From Novosphingobium sp. (GTDB taxonomy: Bacteria > Pseudomonadota > Alphaproteobacteria > Sphingomonadales > Sphingomonadaceae), in NCBI GenBank assembly GCA_024236215.1, contig JACKKX010000001.1:857501-921500 (forward strand): DNA of 64,000 nt. The letters are read 5' to 3'. Below the pieces are notes generated by a model. That model did not search any database and had not been told where the DNA came from. It saw nothing but the letters and a program-made list of their open reading frames with translations. This document shows, in pieces, positions 56,920 through 64,000 of this stretch. The position numbers and the translations under genes are program-made. Numbering within the stretch: the stretch's first letter is position 1; the number at the start of each line of letters is the position of its first letter.

Positions 56920-57720
56920 ACTGACGATTCTCCGCTGGGCATCGAGCCGCACGGTCAGGTCGGCCCGAGCAGGCATTTCGTTGAGGATGTGGCGGGTCAA
57001 GCGTTCGTAGTGCTGGATGAAGCGGGCGATCTGTGCGGGTGACATCGCGCGCTTGGCGCCGGTGGCGCGCAGTTCGGCCTCCTGCTGTTCGCGCCACCGC
57101 GCGACAATGTCCCAGCCGGGGACGGCCAGCAGCACCAGCGTGTCGATCCGGGCGAACAGGTTCTGATATTCGCCGCCCAGTGCGGTGTTGGCATGGCCGC
57201 GCCAGATGCCTTGCGGATCTTCCTGCGCCTCGAGAGCGTTAACCGGCAAGGCAAGTTCGCCTGGGCTTTGCGGAACCGCACCCATACACCAGCCTTCTAG
57301 CACCAGAACGCGGCACCGCGCGGGCGCGCGCGGCCAGTCCGCCCGGAGCATGGGCTCGTCGCTGCCCTTGTCGAAGCGTGGCAGCGCGGCCGGTTCGCCC
57401 CGCTCCAGGGCGGCGAGCGCGGCCAGTCCCAGCGCCAAATCATGCGTCCCGGGAACCCCGCGCGTGGCGAACAGCGGATGGACAGCTGCCGCCAGCTTTT
57501 GGCGCGCGGCACGGCTCAGATACAGATCGTCGAGCGACAGCCGGGCACAGGGCACCCCGACCCCGTTCAGGCGATGCTCGAGCGCTGCGGCCAGACTCGA
57601 CTTTCCCGATCCCTGCGCACCGCAGATCCCCAGCACACCCAGCCCATCCCTTGCGGTCAGCCGCTTCCCGGCCAGCCGGGCCAGACGATCGACCAGCTCC
57701 GGATCTGCATGATCGGTCAT
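56914..57720 (-). CDS. P-loop kinase (D-glycerate 3-kinase-like)
   Basis: 268 residues. Walker A 'GICGAQGSGKSSLAAAL'; 'LSLDDLYLSRAARQKLAAAVHPLFATRGVPGTHDL' matches glycerate 3-kinase/phosphoribulokinase-type kinases, with 'VLVLEGWCMGA'. Probable glycerate kinase (glycerate 3-phosphate formation). The end overlaps ftsK's by six bases. Confidence 0.78.
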   Translation of the reverse strand: MTDHADPELVDRLARLAGKRLTARDGLGVLGICGAQGSGKSSLAAALEHRLNGVGVPCARLSLDDLYLSRAARQKLAAAVHPLFATRGVPGTHDLALGLAALAALERGEPAALPRFDKGSDEPMLRADWPRAPARCRVLVLEGWCMGAVPQSPGELALPVNALEAQEDPQGIWRGHANTALGGEYQNLFARIDTLVLLAVPGWDIVARWREQQEAELRATGAKRAMSPAQIARFIQHYERLTRHILNEMPARADLTVRLDAQRRIVSL

Positions 57721-57728
57721 GCCGGCAC

Positions 57729-58187
57729 CTAACGCCGCACCGGATAGCCGCCCCAGCGCTTGATCCGGCGGATCGCGAATGCCGAGCGCATCGAGGAAAC
57801 GCCGGGTAGCCGCGCCAGGCAATCGCGGTGGATCCGATCGTATTGTTCGAGATCGGCGGCAGCCACGCGCAGCAGATAATCGGCATTGCCGCTCATCAGA
57901 TGGCAATCGAGGACATCCTCGAAATCCTGCACCGCCGCCTCGAACCGGTCCATTGCCTCGCGGCTTTGGCTGGTGAGCGTGATCTCGACGAAGGCTTGCA
58001 GCTTCAGACCCAGCTTGTGGGGATCGATCTGTGCGGCATAGCCGGTGATGAGGCCGGATTCCTCAAGCGACTTGATCCGCCGGTGACAGGCCGAGGGCGA
58101 AAGGCCGATGGAATCGGCAAGATCCGCGATTGAACGCGAGGAATCGCGTTGCAGCGCTTCAAGAAGGGCGATGTCGGCACGATCCAC
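57729..58187 (-). CDS. Lrp/AsnC-family regulator
   Basis: About 152 residues. Helix-turn-helix 'SIADLADSIGLSPSACHRRIKSLEESGLI', then the RAM ligand-binding domain. GTG 58187 (giving VDRADIALLEAL) is favoured over an upstream TTG at 58223 because it matches the family N-terminus. Divergent from ald, so it very likely senses an amino acid and controls alanine dehydrogenase. Confidence 0.85.
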   Translation of the reverse strand: MDRADIALLEALQRDSSRSIADLADSIGLSPSACHRRIKSLEESGLITGYAAQIDPHKLGLKLQAFVEITLTSQSREAMDRFEAAVQDFEDVLDCHLMSGNADYLLRVAAADLEQYDRIHRDCLARLPGVSSMRSAFAIRRIKRWGGYPVRR

Positions 58188-58323
58188 GCACGATTTTCCC
58201 GTATTGATAAGGTGTTTCGGCAATTATCACCAAAACACCGGCACAGAAAGCTGATTTCAGGTGAAACTTCCTGCCTGCGCCGGCGTATCATCGCCGCAGC
58301 ACCTATCCACCCGGAGAGTCATC

Positions 58324-59439
58324 ATGCGCGTCGGCACCGTCAAGGAAATCAAGAACCACGAATACCGCGTCGGGCTGACCCCGGAGAGCGTCAAGGAGCT
58401 GGTGGTCCACGGGCACGAGGTCTGGGTGGAAACCGGCGCAGGGCTGGGCATTGGCTCGACCGATGCCGACTATGTTTCCGCCGGGGCCACGATAAAGGCC
58501 GCGGCCGCCGAAATTTTCGCCGACTGCGAAATGGTGGTCAAGGTCAAGGAACCGCAGGCGGGCGAGCGCGCCATGCTGCGCAAGGGCCAGATCCTCTACA
58601 CCTACCTCCACCTCGCTCCCGATCCCGAACAGACCGCCGATCTGGTCAAGTCGGGCGTCACCGCGATCGCCTATGAGACCGTGACCGGGCCGGGCAACAC
58701 CCTGCCGCTGCTCAAGCCGATGAGCCAGGTTGCCGGGCGCATGTCGATCCAGGCCGGCGCGACCGCGCTGGAGAAGGCCCACGGCGGGCGCGGCGTGCTG
58801 CTGGGCGGTGTTCCGGGGGTGATGCCGGGCAAGGTGATCGTGATCGGCGGCGGCGTGGTCGGCTTCAACGCGGCGCAGATGGCCGTCGGTCTGGGCGCCG
58901 ATGTCACCATCCTCGACCGCGATCCCGAAGTGCTCGAACGCCTGGGGATCCACTTTGAAAGCCGCGCCAAGACCCGCTTTTCCAACAAGGCCAACCTCGC
59001 GGACTCGATCGCCGATGCCGATCTGGTCATCGGCGCCGTGCTGGTGCCCGGCGCCGCCGCGCCCAAGCTGGTAACGCGCGACATGCTCGCCTCGATGCGC
59101 CCGGGTTCGGTGCTGGTCGACGTCGCGATCGACCAGGGTGGCTGCTTCGAGACCAGCCATGCCACCACCCATGCCGAGCCGACCTATGTGGTTGATGGCG
59201 TGGTCCACTATTGTGTCGCCAACATGCCCGGCGCGGTTGCGCGCACCAGCACCTATGCGCTCAACAATGTCACCCTGCCCCATGCCTTGCGGATCGCCGA
59301 TCTTGGCTGGAAGGAGGCGCTGAAGGCCAACCCGCATCTGGCGGCCGGGCTCAACGTCCACGAGGGCAAGATCACCTTTGAGGCGGTGGCCCGCGATCTG
59401 GGTTATGATTACACCCCGGTGGCCGAGGTACTGGCCTGA
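58324..59439 (+). CDS. ald: Alanine dehydrogenase
   Basis: 371 residues. Interconverts alanine and pyruvate/ammonia with NAD. '[14 protein letters not shown]' (substrate Arg), 'KVKEPQ' (catalytic Lys), '[27 protein letters not shown]' (NAD loop) and '[23 protein letters not shown]' (catalytic site). CGGAGAG precedes ATG 58324. Paired with a divergent Lrp-family gene. Confidence 0.95.
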   Translation: MRVGTVKEIKNHEYRVGLTPESVKELVVHGHEVWVETGAGLGIGSTDADYVSAGATIKAAAAEIFADCEMVVKVKEPQAGERAMLRKGQILYTYLHLAPDPEQTADLVKSGVTAIAYETVTGPGNTLPLLKPMSQVAGRMSIQAGATALEKAHGGRGVLLGGVPGVMPGKVIVIGGGVVGFNAAQMAVGLGADVTILDRDPEVLERLGIHFESRAKTRFSNKANLADSIADADLVIGAVLVPGAAAPKLVTRDMLASMRPGSVLVDVAIDQGGCFETSHATTHAEPTYVVDGVVHYCVANMPGAVARTSTYALNNVTLPHALRIADLGWKEALKANPHLAAGLNVHEGKITFEAVARDLGYDYTPVAEVLA

Positions 59440-59443
59440 GTTG

Positions 59444-59459
59444 TCCGGAAATTTCCGGA
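59444..59459. repeat. Perfect 16-bp palindrome after ald
   Basis: TCCGGAAA followed by its complement TTTCCGGA, four bases after the ald stop and 66 before the next gene. Too short a loop for a terminator, so a protein-binding site is likelier. It lies upstream of the diguanylate cyclase gene. Confidence 0.6.
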
Positions 59460-59525
59460 ACCTTACGGCACCGTTAACCACAAAGGGTCACCAGATGTGA
59501 TTGCCGCGCCGTCTATCCCCGGCGG

Positions 59526-61259
59526 ATGCACGGTGGAGAGGCAATCCGGACGCGACTGATCCGCGCCGCACTGCGGTTGCTGGCGGGGTTTTTGCTGGCC
59601 TTCGCCGCCCCTGCCCTGGCTCACGAGCGCGGGGCGGGCACTCTGGCGCCAACCTGCCACGCCTATGCCGAAAATTCCGCCCAAGCCGATGCGCTGCGCA
59701 AGGGCACCGCTGGATGGATCTGCAGCAACAGCGACTGGAATTCCTATAGCCGGCTGGCGTTGCTTCGCTTCGATCTGGGCCCCGACGGCCGCGTCCCGGC
59801 GCAATATTCCAGCCGCCTGGCCCGCTTCGAGGGAATGCGGATCGATATCGAGCGCCCCGATGGATCGGTTTCGACCCATCTGATCTCGACACACGAGTTC
59901 TTTCCCCGTGGCCACATGCTTCAGGTCGCCAATTTGCCCGAGGCAGGGCAACCGGCCCGCCGTGTCACTATCGAGCTGATCGGCCCGACCTTTACCGGGA
60001 TGATCAGCGAAGCCCGCTTGCACGACCCCGGGCTGCCTGTGATCGGTCCGGAGCAGGTGTGGATCGCGCTGCTCTGCGGACTCCTGCTGGTTCCGCTGTT
60101 CTTCAATCTGGCGCTCTACCGCGTGCTGCGAGACCGCTTCCTGCTGTGGCATATCTCCGTGGTCGGCTTCATGCTGGCGCATACGTTCTTCACCTCCGGG
60201 CTGGTCCCGCTGATTGCAGATGTGCCGATCGGCGCGGTTTCGATGTCGGTCGCGATGACCTTCTGCGGCGGGGCGGCATCGGCGCTGATGATGGCGAGCT
60301 ATTTCATCGAGCGCGACCGGATGGACCTGCCCTATCGCCGGGCGCTGCGCCTCGCCGCGCTGTGGCTGGTACTCAACGCTGCCTTCTATGCCGCTACCGT
60401 CGATTGGCTGCAGGGTTGGTGCCTCAATATCTATTTCGCCAACTCGGCGGTGGCGATGGCGGTGCTTTGCGTGGCGATCGGCAATGCCGTTCTGCGCGGC
60501 GGACGCGCGGTCAAGTTCCTGCTCGCATCGTGGGTGCCGCTGTTGATCACCGGCATCTGGCAGATCGTCAGCAGCGTAACCGGTAACGAGGCCGAGCCGA
60601 TGGCCCTTTTCGTGGCCCAGCGCTTTGCCATCGCCGCCGAGGTGCTGATCACCTCGATCGGGATCGCCGACCGCTTTATCCAGCTGCGCCGGGACCGCGA
60701 CGATCACCGCGAGCTGGCCAGCGAGCTGACCCGCCTGGCCGAGCGTGATCCGCTGACCGGATTGCTCAACCGCCGTACGATCGAAGGTCGCTTTGCTGCG
60801 CTGCGCGAAGATGGATTTGCGACCATGGCGCTGCTCGATCTCGATCATTTCAAGTCAATCAATGACCGGTTCGGTCACATGGCCGGCGACCAGGTGCTGC
60901 GCGCAGTCGCGGCCACGCTGCCCGAGGATCGCGATGCACTTTCGATTCGCATGGGCGGCGAGGAATTCATGTTGCTGCTGCGCGGCAAAAGGGCGGCACA
61001 GCGCGCCGAGCAGGTGCGCCAGGCGATCACCGCACGGGTCGCCCGCGATGTCGACGGGCTCGACCGTCCGGTCACCGCCAGCATGGGGTTGGTCGAAATC
61101 CCCGCGCAAGTGATGCCCGAGGCGACTTTCGCCGCAATCTATGCCCGGGCTGACGGGCTGCTCTATCAGGCCAAACGTGCCGGGCGAAACCGCGCGGTAC
61201 GGGAACGCATGACGGTATTCACCGGCCACAACCGCGGGGAGGAATCGACCGCCGCCTAA
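59526..61259 (+). CDS. Diguanylate cyclase with 7TM-DISM-type sensor
   Basis: 577 residues. Signal/anchor, periplasmic DISM-extracellular-like domain (about 40-180), seven membrane segments (about 185-390), then GGDEF. 'DPLTGLLNRRTIEGRF', 'ALLDLDHFKSINDRFGHMAGD' and 'IRMGGEEF' (active GGEEF) are intact, so c-di-GMP synthesis is expected. The RxxD I-site is absent: the corresponding residues read DRDA. So product inhibition is not expected. Confidence 0.85.
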   Translation: MHGGEAIRTRLIRAALRLLAGFLLAFAAPALAHERGAGTLAPTCHAYAENSAQADALRKGTAGWICSNSDWNSYSRLALLRFDLGPDGRVPAQYSSRLARFEGMRIDIERPDGSVSTHLISTHEFFPRGHMLQVANLPEAGQPARRVTIELIGPTFTGMISEARLHDPGLPVIGPEQVWIALLCGLLLVPLFFNLALYRVLRDRFLLWHISVVGFMLAHTFFTSGLVPLIADVPIGAVSMSVAMTFCGGAASALMMASYFIERDRMDLPYRRALRLAALWLVLNAAFYAATVDWLQGWCLNIYFANSAVAMAVLCVAIGNAVLRGGRAVKFLLASWVPLLITGIWQIVSSVTGNEAEPMALFVAQRFAIAAEVLITSIGIADRFIQLRRDRDDHRELASELTRLAERDPLTGLLNRRTIEGRFAALREDGFATMALLDLDHFKSINDRFGHMAGDQVLRAVAATLPEDRDALSIRMGGEEFMLLLRGKRAAQRAEQVRQAITARVARDVDGLDRPVTASMGLVEIPAQVMPEATFAAIYARADGLLYQAKRAGRNRAVRERMTVFTGHNRGEESTAA

Positions 61260-61675
61260 CCCTGTTTCACTTCGTTCGCGTAAGGCCGGAACGGCGCGCA
61301 AACATCCTCGCGTACCCGGCACAGCCGCCCGCTGGCCCGTTCGATCATCGCCCAGGTGGTGTTGGCCGAAACGATCACCTTGCCTTCGGCATTGCGGAAA
61401 TCGACCCGCCGGTCGAACCGCGCTCCGGTGGGACCGGCGGGGATGAAGGTTTCGGCCTCCACGCCCTCGCCCAGCCCGACATTGCCGCGATAGTCGATCT
61501 CGTGCCGGGTAACGACCCAGACATAGGCTGCCTGATGTTCCGGCGCGGCGACGCTCGCCCAGTGCGCGGTGGCGATGTCCTGGATCCAGTTGACCCATAC
61601 CGCGTTGTTGACGTGGCCCAGCTCGTCGATGTGCTCCGGCCCGGCGATGAAGGTCATGGCGTGGCGGTTGGTCAT
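61256..61675 (-). CDS. Acyl-CoA thioesterase (hotdog fold)
   Basis: 139 residues, 4-hydroxybenzoyl-CoA thioesterase-like. 'IDELGHVNNAVWVNWIQDIATAHW' contains the active-site HVNN. 'VVTRHEIDYRGNVGLGEGVEAET' follows. ATG 61675 overlaps the upstream peptidase stop as ATGA. Its end overlaps the diguanylate cyclase end by four bases. Confidence 0.85.
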   Translation of the reverse strand: MTNRHAMTFIAGPEHIDELGHVNNAVWVNWIQDIATAHWASVAAPEHQAAYVWVVTRHEIDYRGNVGLGEGVEAETFIPAGPTGARFDRRVDFRNAEGKVIVSANTTWAMIERASGRLCRVREDVCAPFRPYANEVKQG

Positions 61676-63726
61676 CCCTCGATCCCCAATTGCCAGAGGA
61701 TGAAGGCAAATTCCTCCGCCGTCTCTTTCAGGCTCTCGAACCGGCCCGACTTGCCGCCGTGGCCCGCACCCATGTTGGTCTTGAGCAGCAATTCGTTGGT
61801 ATCGGTCTTGAGCTCGCGCAGTTTCGCCACCCATTTGGCCGGTTCCCAATAGGTCACGCGCGGATCGTTGAGCCCGGCGGTCACCAGCAGTGGCGGATAG
61901 GGCTGCGCCTTGACCTGATCGTAGGGCGAATAGGATCGGATCAGCGTGAAGGCGGCCTCATCCTCGATCGGGTTGCCCCATTCGGGCCATTCGCCGGGAG
62001 TTAGGGGAAGGGTTGGATCGAGCATGGTATTGAGCACATCAACAAACGGCACGTGCGCCACCACCGCGCCCCACAGGCCAGGGTCGGAATTGATCACCGC
62101 GCCCATCAGCTCGCCCCCGGCCGAGCCGCCGGAAATGCTGATCCGGCCAGCCTGGGTATGGCCCCGCGCGATCAGGCCTCTGGCCACGTCGACGAAATCG
62201 GTGAAGGTGTTGGTCCGCCGCTCCAGCTTGCCGGCCTTGTACCAGGCCCGCCCCAGATCATCCCCGCCGCGGATGTGGGCGATGGCATAGGCGAAGCCGC
62301 GATCGATCAGCGACAGGCGGGTGGTCGAAAAGCCCGGCTCGATGGCGATGCCATAGGCACCGTAGCCATAGAGGTGGAGTGGACCGCCCGCATGACGATC
62401 CCTGCGATAGACCAGGCTGACCGGCACCAGAGTGCCATCACGCGCCGCGATCTCCAGCCGCTCTGTGGCATAGAGCGAGGCATCGTAGCCCGAGGGGATT
62501 TCCTGCACCTTGAGCGTGGCGAGGCCGCGCGCGGCTACGTCATAGTCGAGCACCGATGCCGGGCTGACCATGCTTTCATAGGATAGCCGCAGCTTCGTCA
62601 CCGCCCATTCGGGATTGTCGCCCAGCCCCGCGCTGAAGCTGGCTTCGGGAAAGGCGATCGGCTCGACCCGGGCGGGATCGTCGTAATAGCGCACCTCGAT
62701 CCGGTCGAGCCCGCGCACCCGGCCCTCGATCACGTAGAAATCGCGAAACAGATCGAAGCCGGTCAGGTAGAACTCGTCGCTGCCTTCGATCAGCGTGGTC
62801 CATTCGCCTGGCGCGGACAGCGGCGCGGTGGCGAGACGGAAGTTCTCGTGGCTGTCGTTGGCGTGGACGAAGAGCGTCTCGCCGCGCAGGTCGACATCGT
62901 ATTCCACCCCGCTCTGGCGGGCCCTGACCAGGACCGGCGCGGCCAGCGGATCGGCGGCGGGCACCAGCCGCACCTCGCTGGTTTCGTGGTCGGATGTGCC
63001 GATGATCAGCCACTGCTCGTTGGCGGACAGCGAGGCGCCGACGCGAAAGCCGTCATCATCCTCGTGGTAGAGCTCGACGTCTTCCGCCACCGGCTGGCCC
63101 AGCCAGTGCAGCCGGGCGTTGTCGGTGCGCCACTGCTCGTTGGCGAGCGAATAGACCAGCCCCTTGTCCCCTGCGACCCAGACCAGGCTGGAGAGCGTCC
63201 CCGGTATCTCGTCGGGCAGCACCTCGCCACTGGCGATCACCTTGATCCGGGCGGTGTAGCGTTCCGAGCCGTTGTCATCGACCGACCAGGCCAGCAGGCG
63301 CCCGTCCTGCGACACCGCAATCGCCCCGAGGCGGAAGTACTCGTGCCCCTCGGCCAGCGCCACCTCGTCGAGGATCAGTTCGTCGGCACCGCCGGCAACG
63401 GGGCGACGCCACCACTTCTTGTATTCGGCGCCTTCCTCGAACTCGATCCAGTAGAGCCAGTCCCCGTCCTTCTGCGGGACCGACTTGTCGGCCTCCTTGA
63501 TCCGGCCGCGCATCTCCTTGAACAGCGCGTCGATCCGCTCCCTGTGCGGCGCCATCCGGCTTTCGAACCAGGCGTTTTCCGCCTCGAGATGGGCGAGCAC
63601 GGCCTTGTCGGTCACCTCGGGATAGGCAGGATCGCGCAGCCAGGCATAGTCATCGCGAAGCGCGATTCCGTGGTGGGTTTCGACGTGCGGCTGCTTTGCC
63701 GCGACGGGGGGAGTGGCAAGGTTCAT
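61672..63726 (-). CDS. Oligopeptidase B-like S9 peptidase
   Basis: 684 residues. N-terminal seven-bladed beta propeller; the alpha/beta-hydrolase domain starts near residue 410. Catalytic Ser in 'ISGGSAGGELMG', His in 'NMGAGHGGKSGR'. 'RDRHAGGPLHLYGYGAYG' is also conserved. Cleaves after basic residues in small peptides. Overlaps the thioesterase start. Confidence 0.92.
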   Translation of the reverse strand: MNLATPPVAAKQPHVETHHGIALRDDYAWLRDPAYPEVTDKAVLAHLEAENAWFESRMAPHRERIDALFKEMRGRIKEADKSVPQKDGDWLYWIEFEEGAEYKKWWRRPVAGGADELILDEVALAEGHEYFRLGAIAVSQDGRLLAWSVDDNGSERYTARIKVIASGEVLPDEIPGTLSSLVWVAGDKGLVYSLANEQWRTDNARLHWLGQPVAEDVELYHEDDDGFRVGASLSANEQWLIIGTSDHETSEVRLVPAADPLAAPVLVRARQSGVEYDVDLRGETLFVHANDSHENFRLATAPLSAPGEWTTLIEGSDEFYLTGFDLFRDFYVIEGRVRGLDRIEVRYYDDPARVEPIAFPEASFSAGLGDNPEWAVTKLRLSYESMVSPASVLDYDVAARGLATLKVQEIPSGYDASLYATERLEIAARDGTLVPVSLVYRRDRHAGGPLHLYGYGAYGIAIEPGFSTTRLSLIDRGFAYAIAHIRGGDDLGRAWYKAGKLERRTNTFTDFVDVARGLIARGHTQAGRISISGGSAGGELMGAVINSDPGLWGAVVAHVPFVDVLNTMLDPTLPLTPGEWPEWGNPIEDEAAFTLIRSYSPYDQVKAQPYPPLLVTAGLNDPRVTYWEPAKWVAKLRELKTDTNELLLKTNMGAGHGGKSGRFESLKETAEEFAFILWQLGIEG

Positions 63727-63765
63727 GCTCCGGCTCTATGGTGGGCACAGAAGGACTGCAACACC

Positions 63766-64000
63766 ATGCTGATGAACACCCACAAGGCGCGGCTCGATGC
63801 GCTGCGCAAGGAACTCAAATCCCGCGGGCTCGACGGCTTCGTCGTGCCGATTTCCGACGAGCACATGAGCGAGTATGTCGGCGCCTATGCCCAGCGGCTG
63901 GCCTGGCTGACCGGGTTCGGCGGATCGGCCGGAACCGCCGTTGTGCTGGCCGACAAGGCTGCGATCTTCGTCGACGGGCGCTATACCCTGCAAGTGCGCG
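63766..64000 (+). CDS. Aminopeptidase P-family (Xaa-Pro) peptidase, 5' part
   Basis: First 78 codons; the rest is beyond the window. 'ARLDALRKELKSRGLDGFVVPISDEHMSEYVGAYAQRLAWLTGFGGSAGTAVV' and 'IFVDGRYTLQ' match the N-terminal creatinase-like domain of aminopeptidase P. Divergent from the oligopeptidase B gene. The catalytic domain is not in view. Confidence 0.85.
   Translation, partial: MLMNTHKARLDALRKELKSRGLDGFVVPISDEHMSEYVGAYAQRLAWLTGFGGSAGTAVVLADKAAIFVDGRYTLQVR

Overview
The window is GC-rich alphaproteobacterial DNA, most likely from the Sphingomonadales (Sphingomonas, Novosphingobium or Erythrobacter-like). The grounds are the core gene content: a GapR-type DUF2312 protein, DUF1244, a pyk/YebC/ruvC neighbourhood, a complete valine-degradation operon, alanine dehydrogenase with a divergent Lrp regulator, and an intergenic palindromic repeat of a kind I associate with sphingomonads. 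This is inferred from gene content and order, not from a phylogenetic marker. The window has two parts that meet at a tRNA-Gly gene (23026-23100, minus strand).

Positions 1 to about 23025 look like accessory, probably mobile DNA. The left end carries a heavy-metal cassette: a CzcC-type outer-membrane protein (cut by the window edge), a CzcB-type adaptor, a CzcA-type RND pump, a 19-residue Cys/His peptide and a divergent ZIP-family transporter. A plasmid/ICE-type block on the minus strand follows: a 703-residue ParB-family protein, three conserved hypothetical genes, a fused DNA methyltransferase/Strawberry-notch helicase, a Toprim protein and a DUF2493 (SLOG-fold) protein. A short metal module (MerR regulator, YnfA, MerF/MerT-like membrane protein) and about 550 bases of structured non-coding DNA end the region at the 3' side of the tRNA gene. 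That is where tRNA-targeting integrative elements place their boundary. The left boundary is not visible.

The most informative feature is a recombinase-in-trio (RIT) element at 10529-14234: three overlapping tyrosine recombinase genes between 87-bp inverted terminal repeats. It has inserted into the methyltransferase/helicase gene and cut it between the two RecA lobes of the helicase. Each terminal repeat carries an outward-facing Shine-Dalgarno sequence, ATG and 24-codon open frame. On the left side that frame runs straight into the downstream half of the broken gene, so the severed C-terminal lobe has gained a start codon. On the right side the same frame stops inside a perfect 20-bp palindrome found only at that junction.

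Positions 23287 to 64000 are ordinary chromosome. In order they hold: CnoX and a Lon-substrate-domain protein; MarC; folD with YggT; argB with a lipoprotein; a queuosine-precursor transporter; a nucleoside transporter; a Tat-exported molybdopterin protein with its cytochrome b; a LysR regulator divergent from the valine/isobutyrate operon (mmsA, polysaccharide deacetylase, acyl-CoA dehydrogenase, hydroxyisobutyryl-CoA hydrolase, enoyl-CoA hydratase, mmsB); aconitase; a Ser/Thr-repeat PEP-CTERM-like surface protein; ruvB, DsrE, ruvA, a GT22-like mannosyltransferase and ruvC; YebC; GapR-like DUF2312; DUF1244; pyruvate kinase; YggS; a ThiE-like protein; ftsK; a P-loop kinase; Lrp with ald; a diguanylate cyclase; a thioesterase; oligopeptidase B; and the start of an aminopeptidase P gene. 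Many neighbours overlap by ATGA or GTGA, indicating tight translational coupling.
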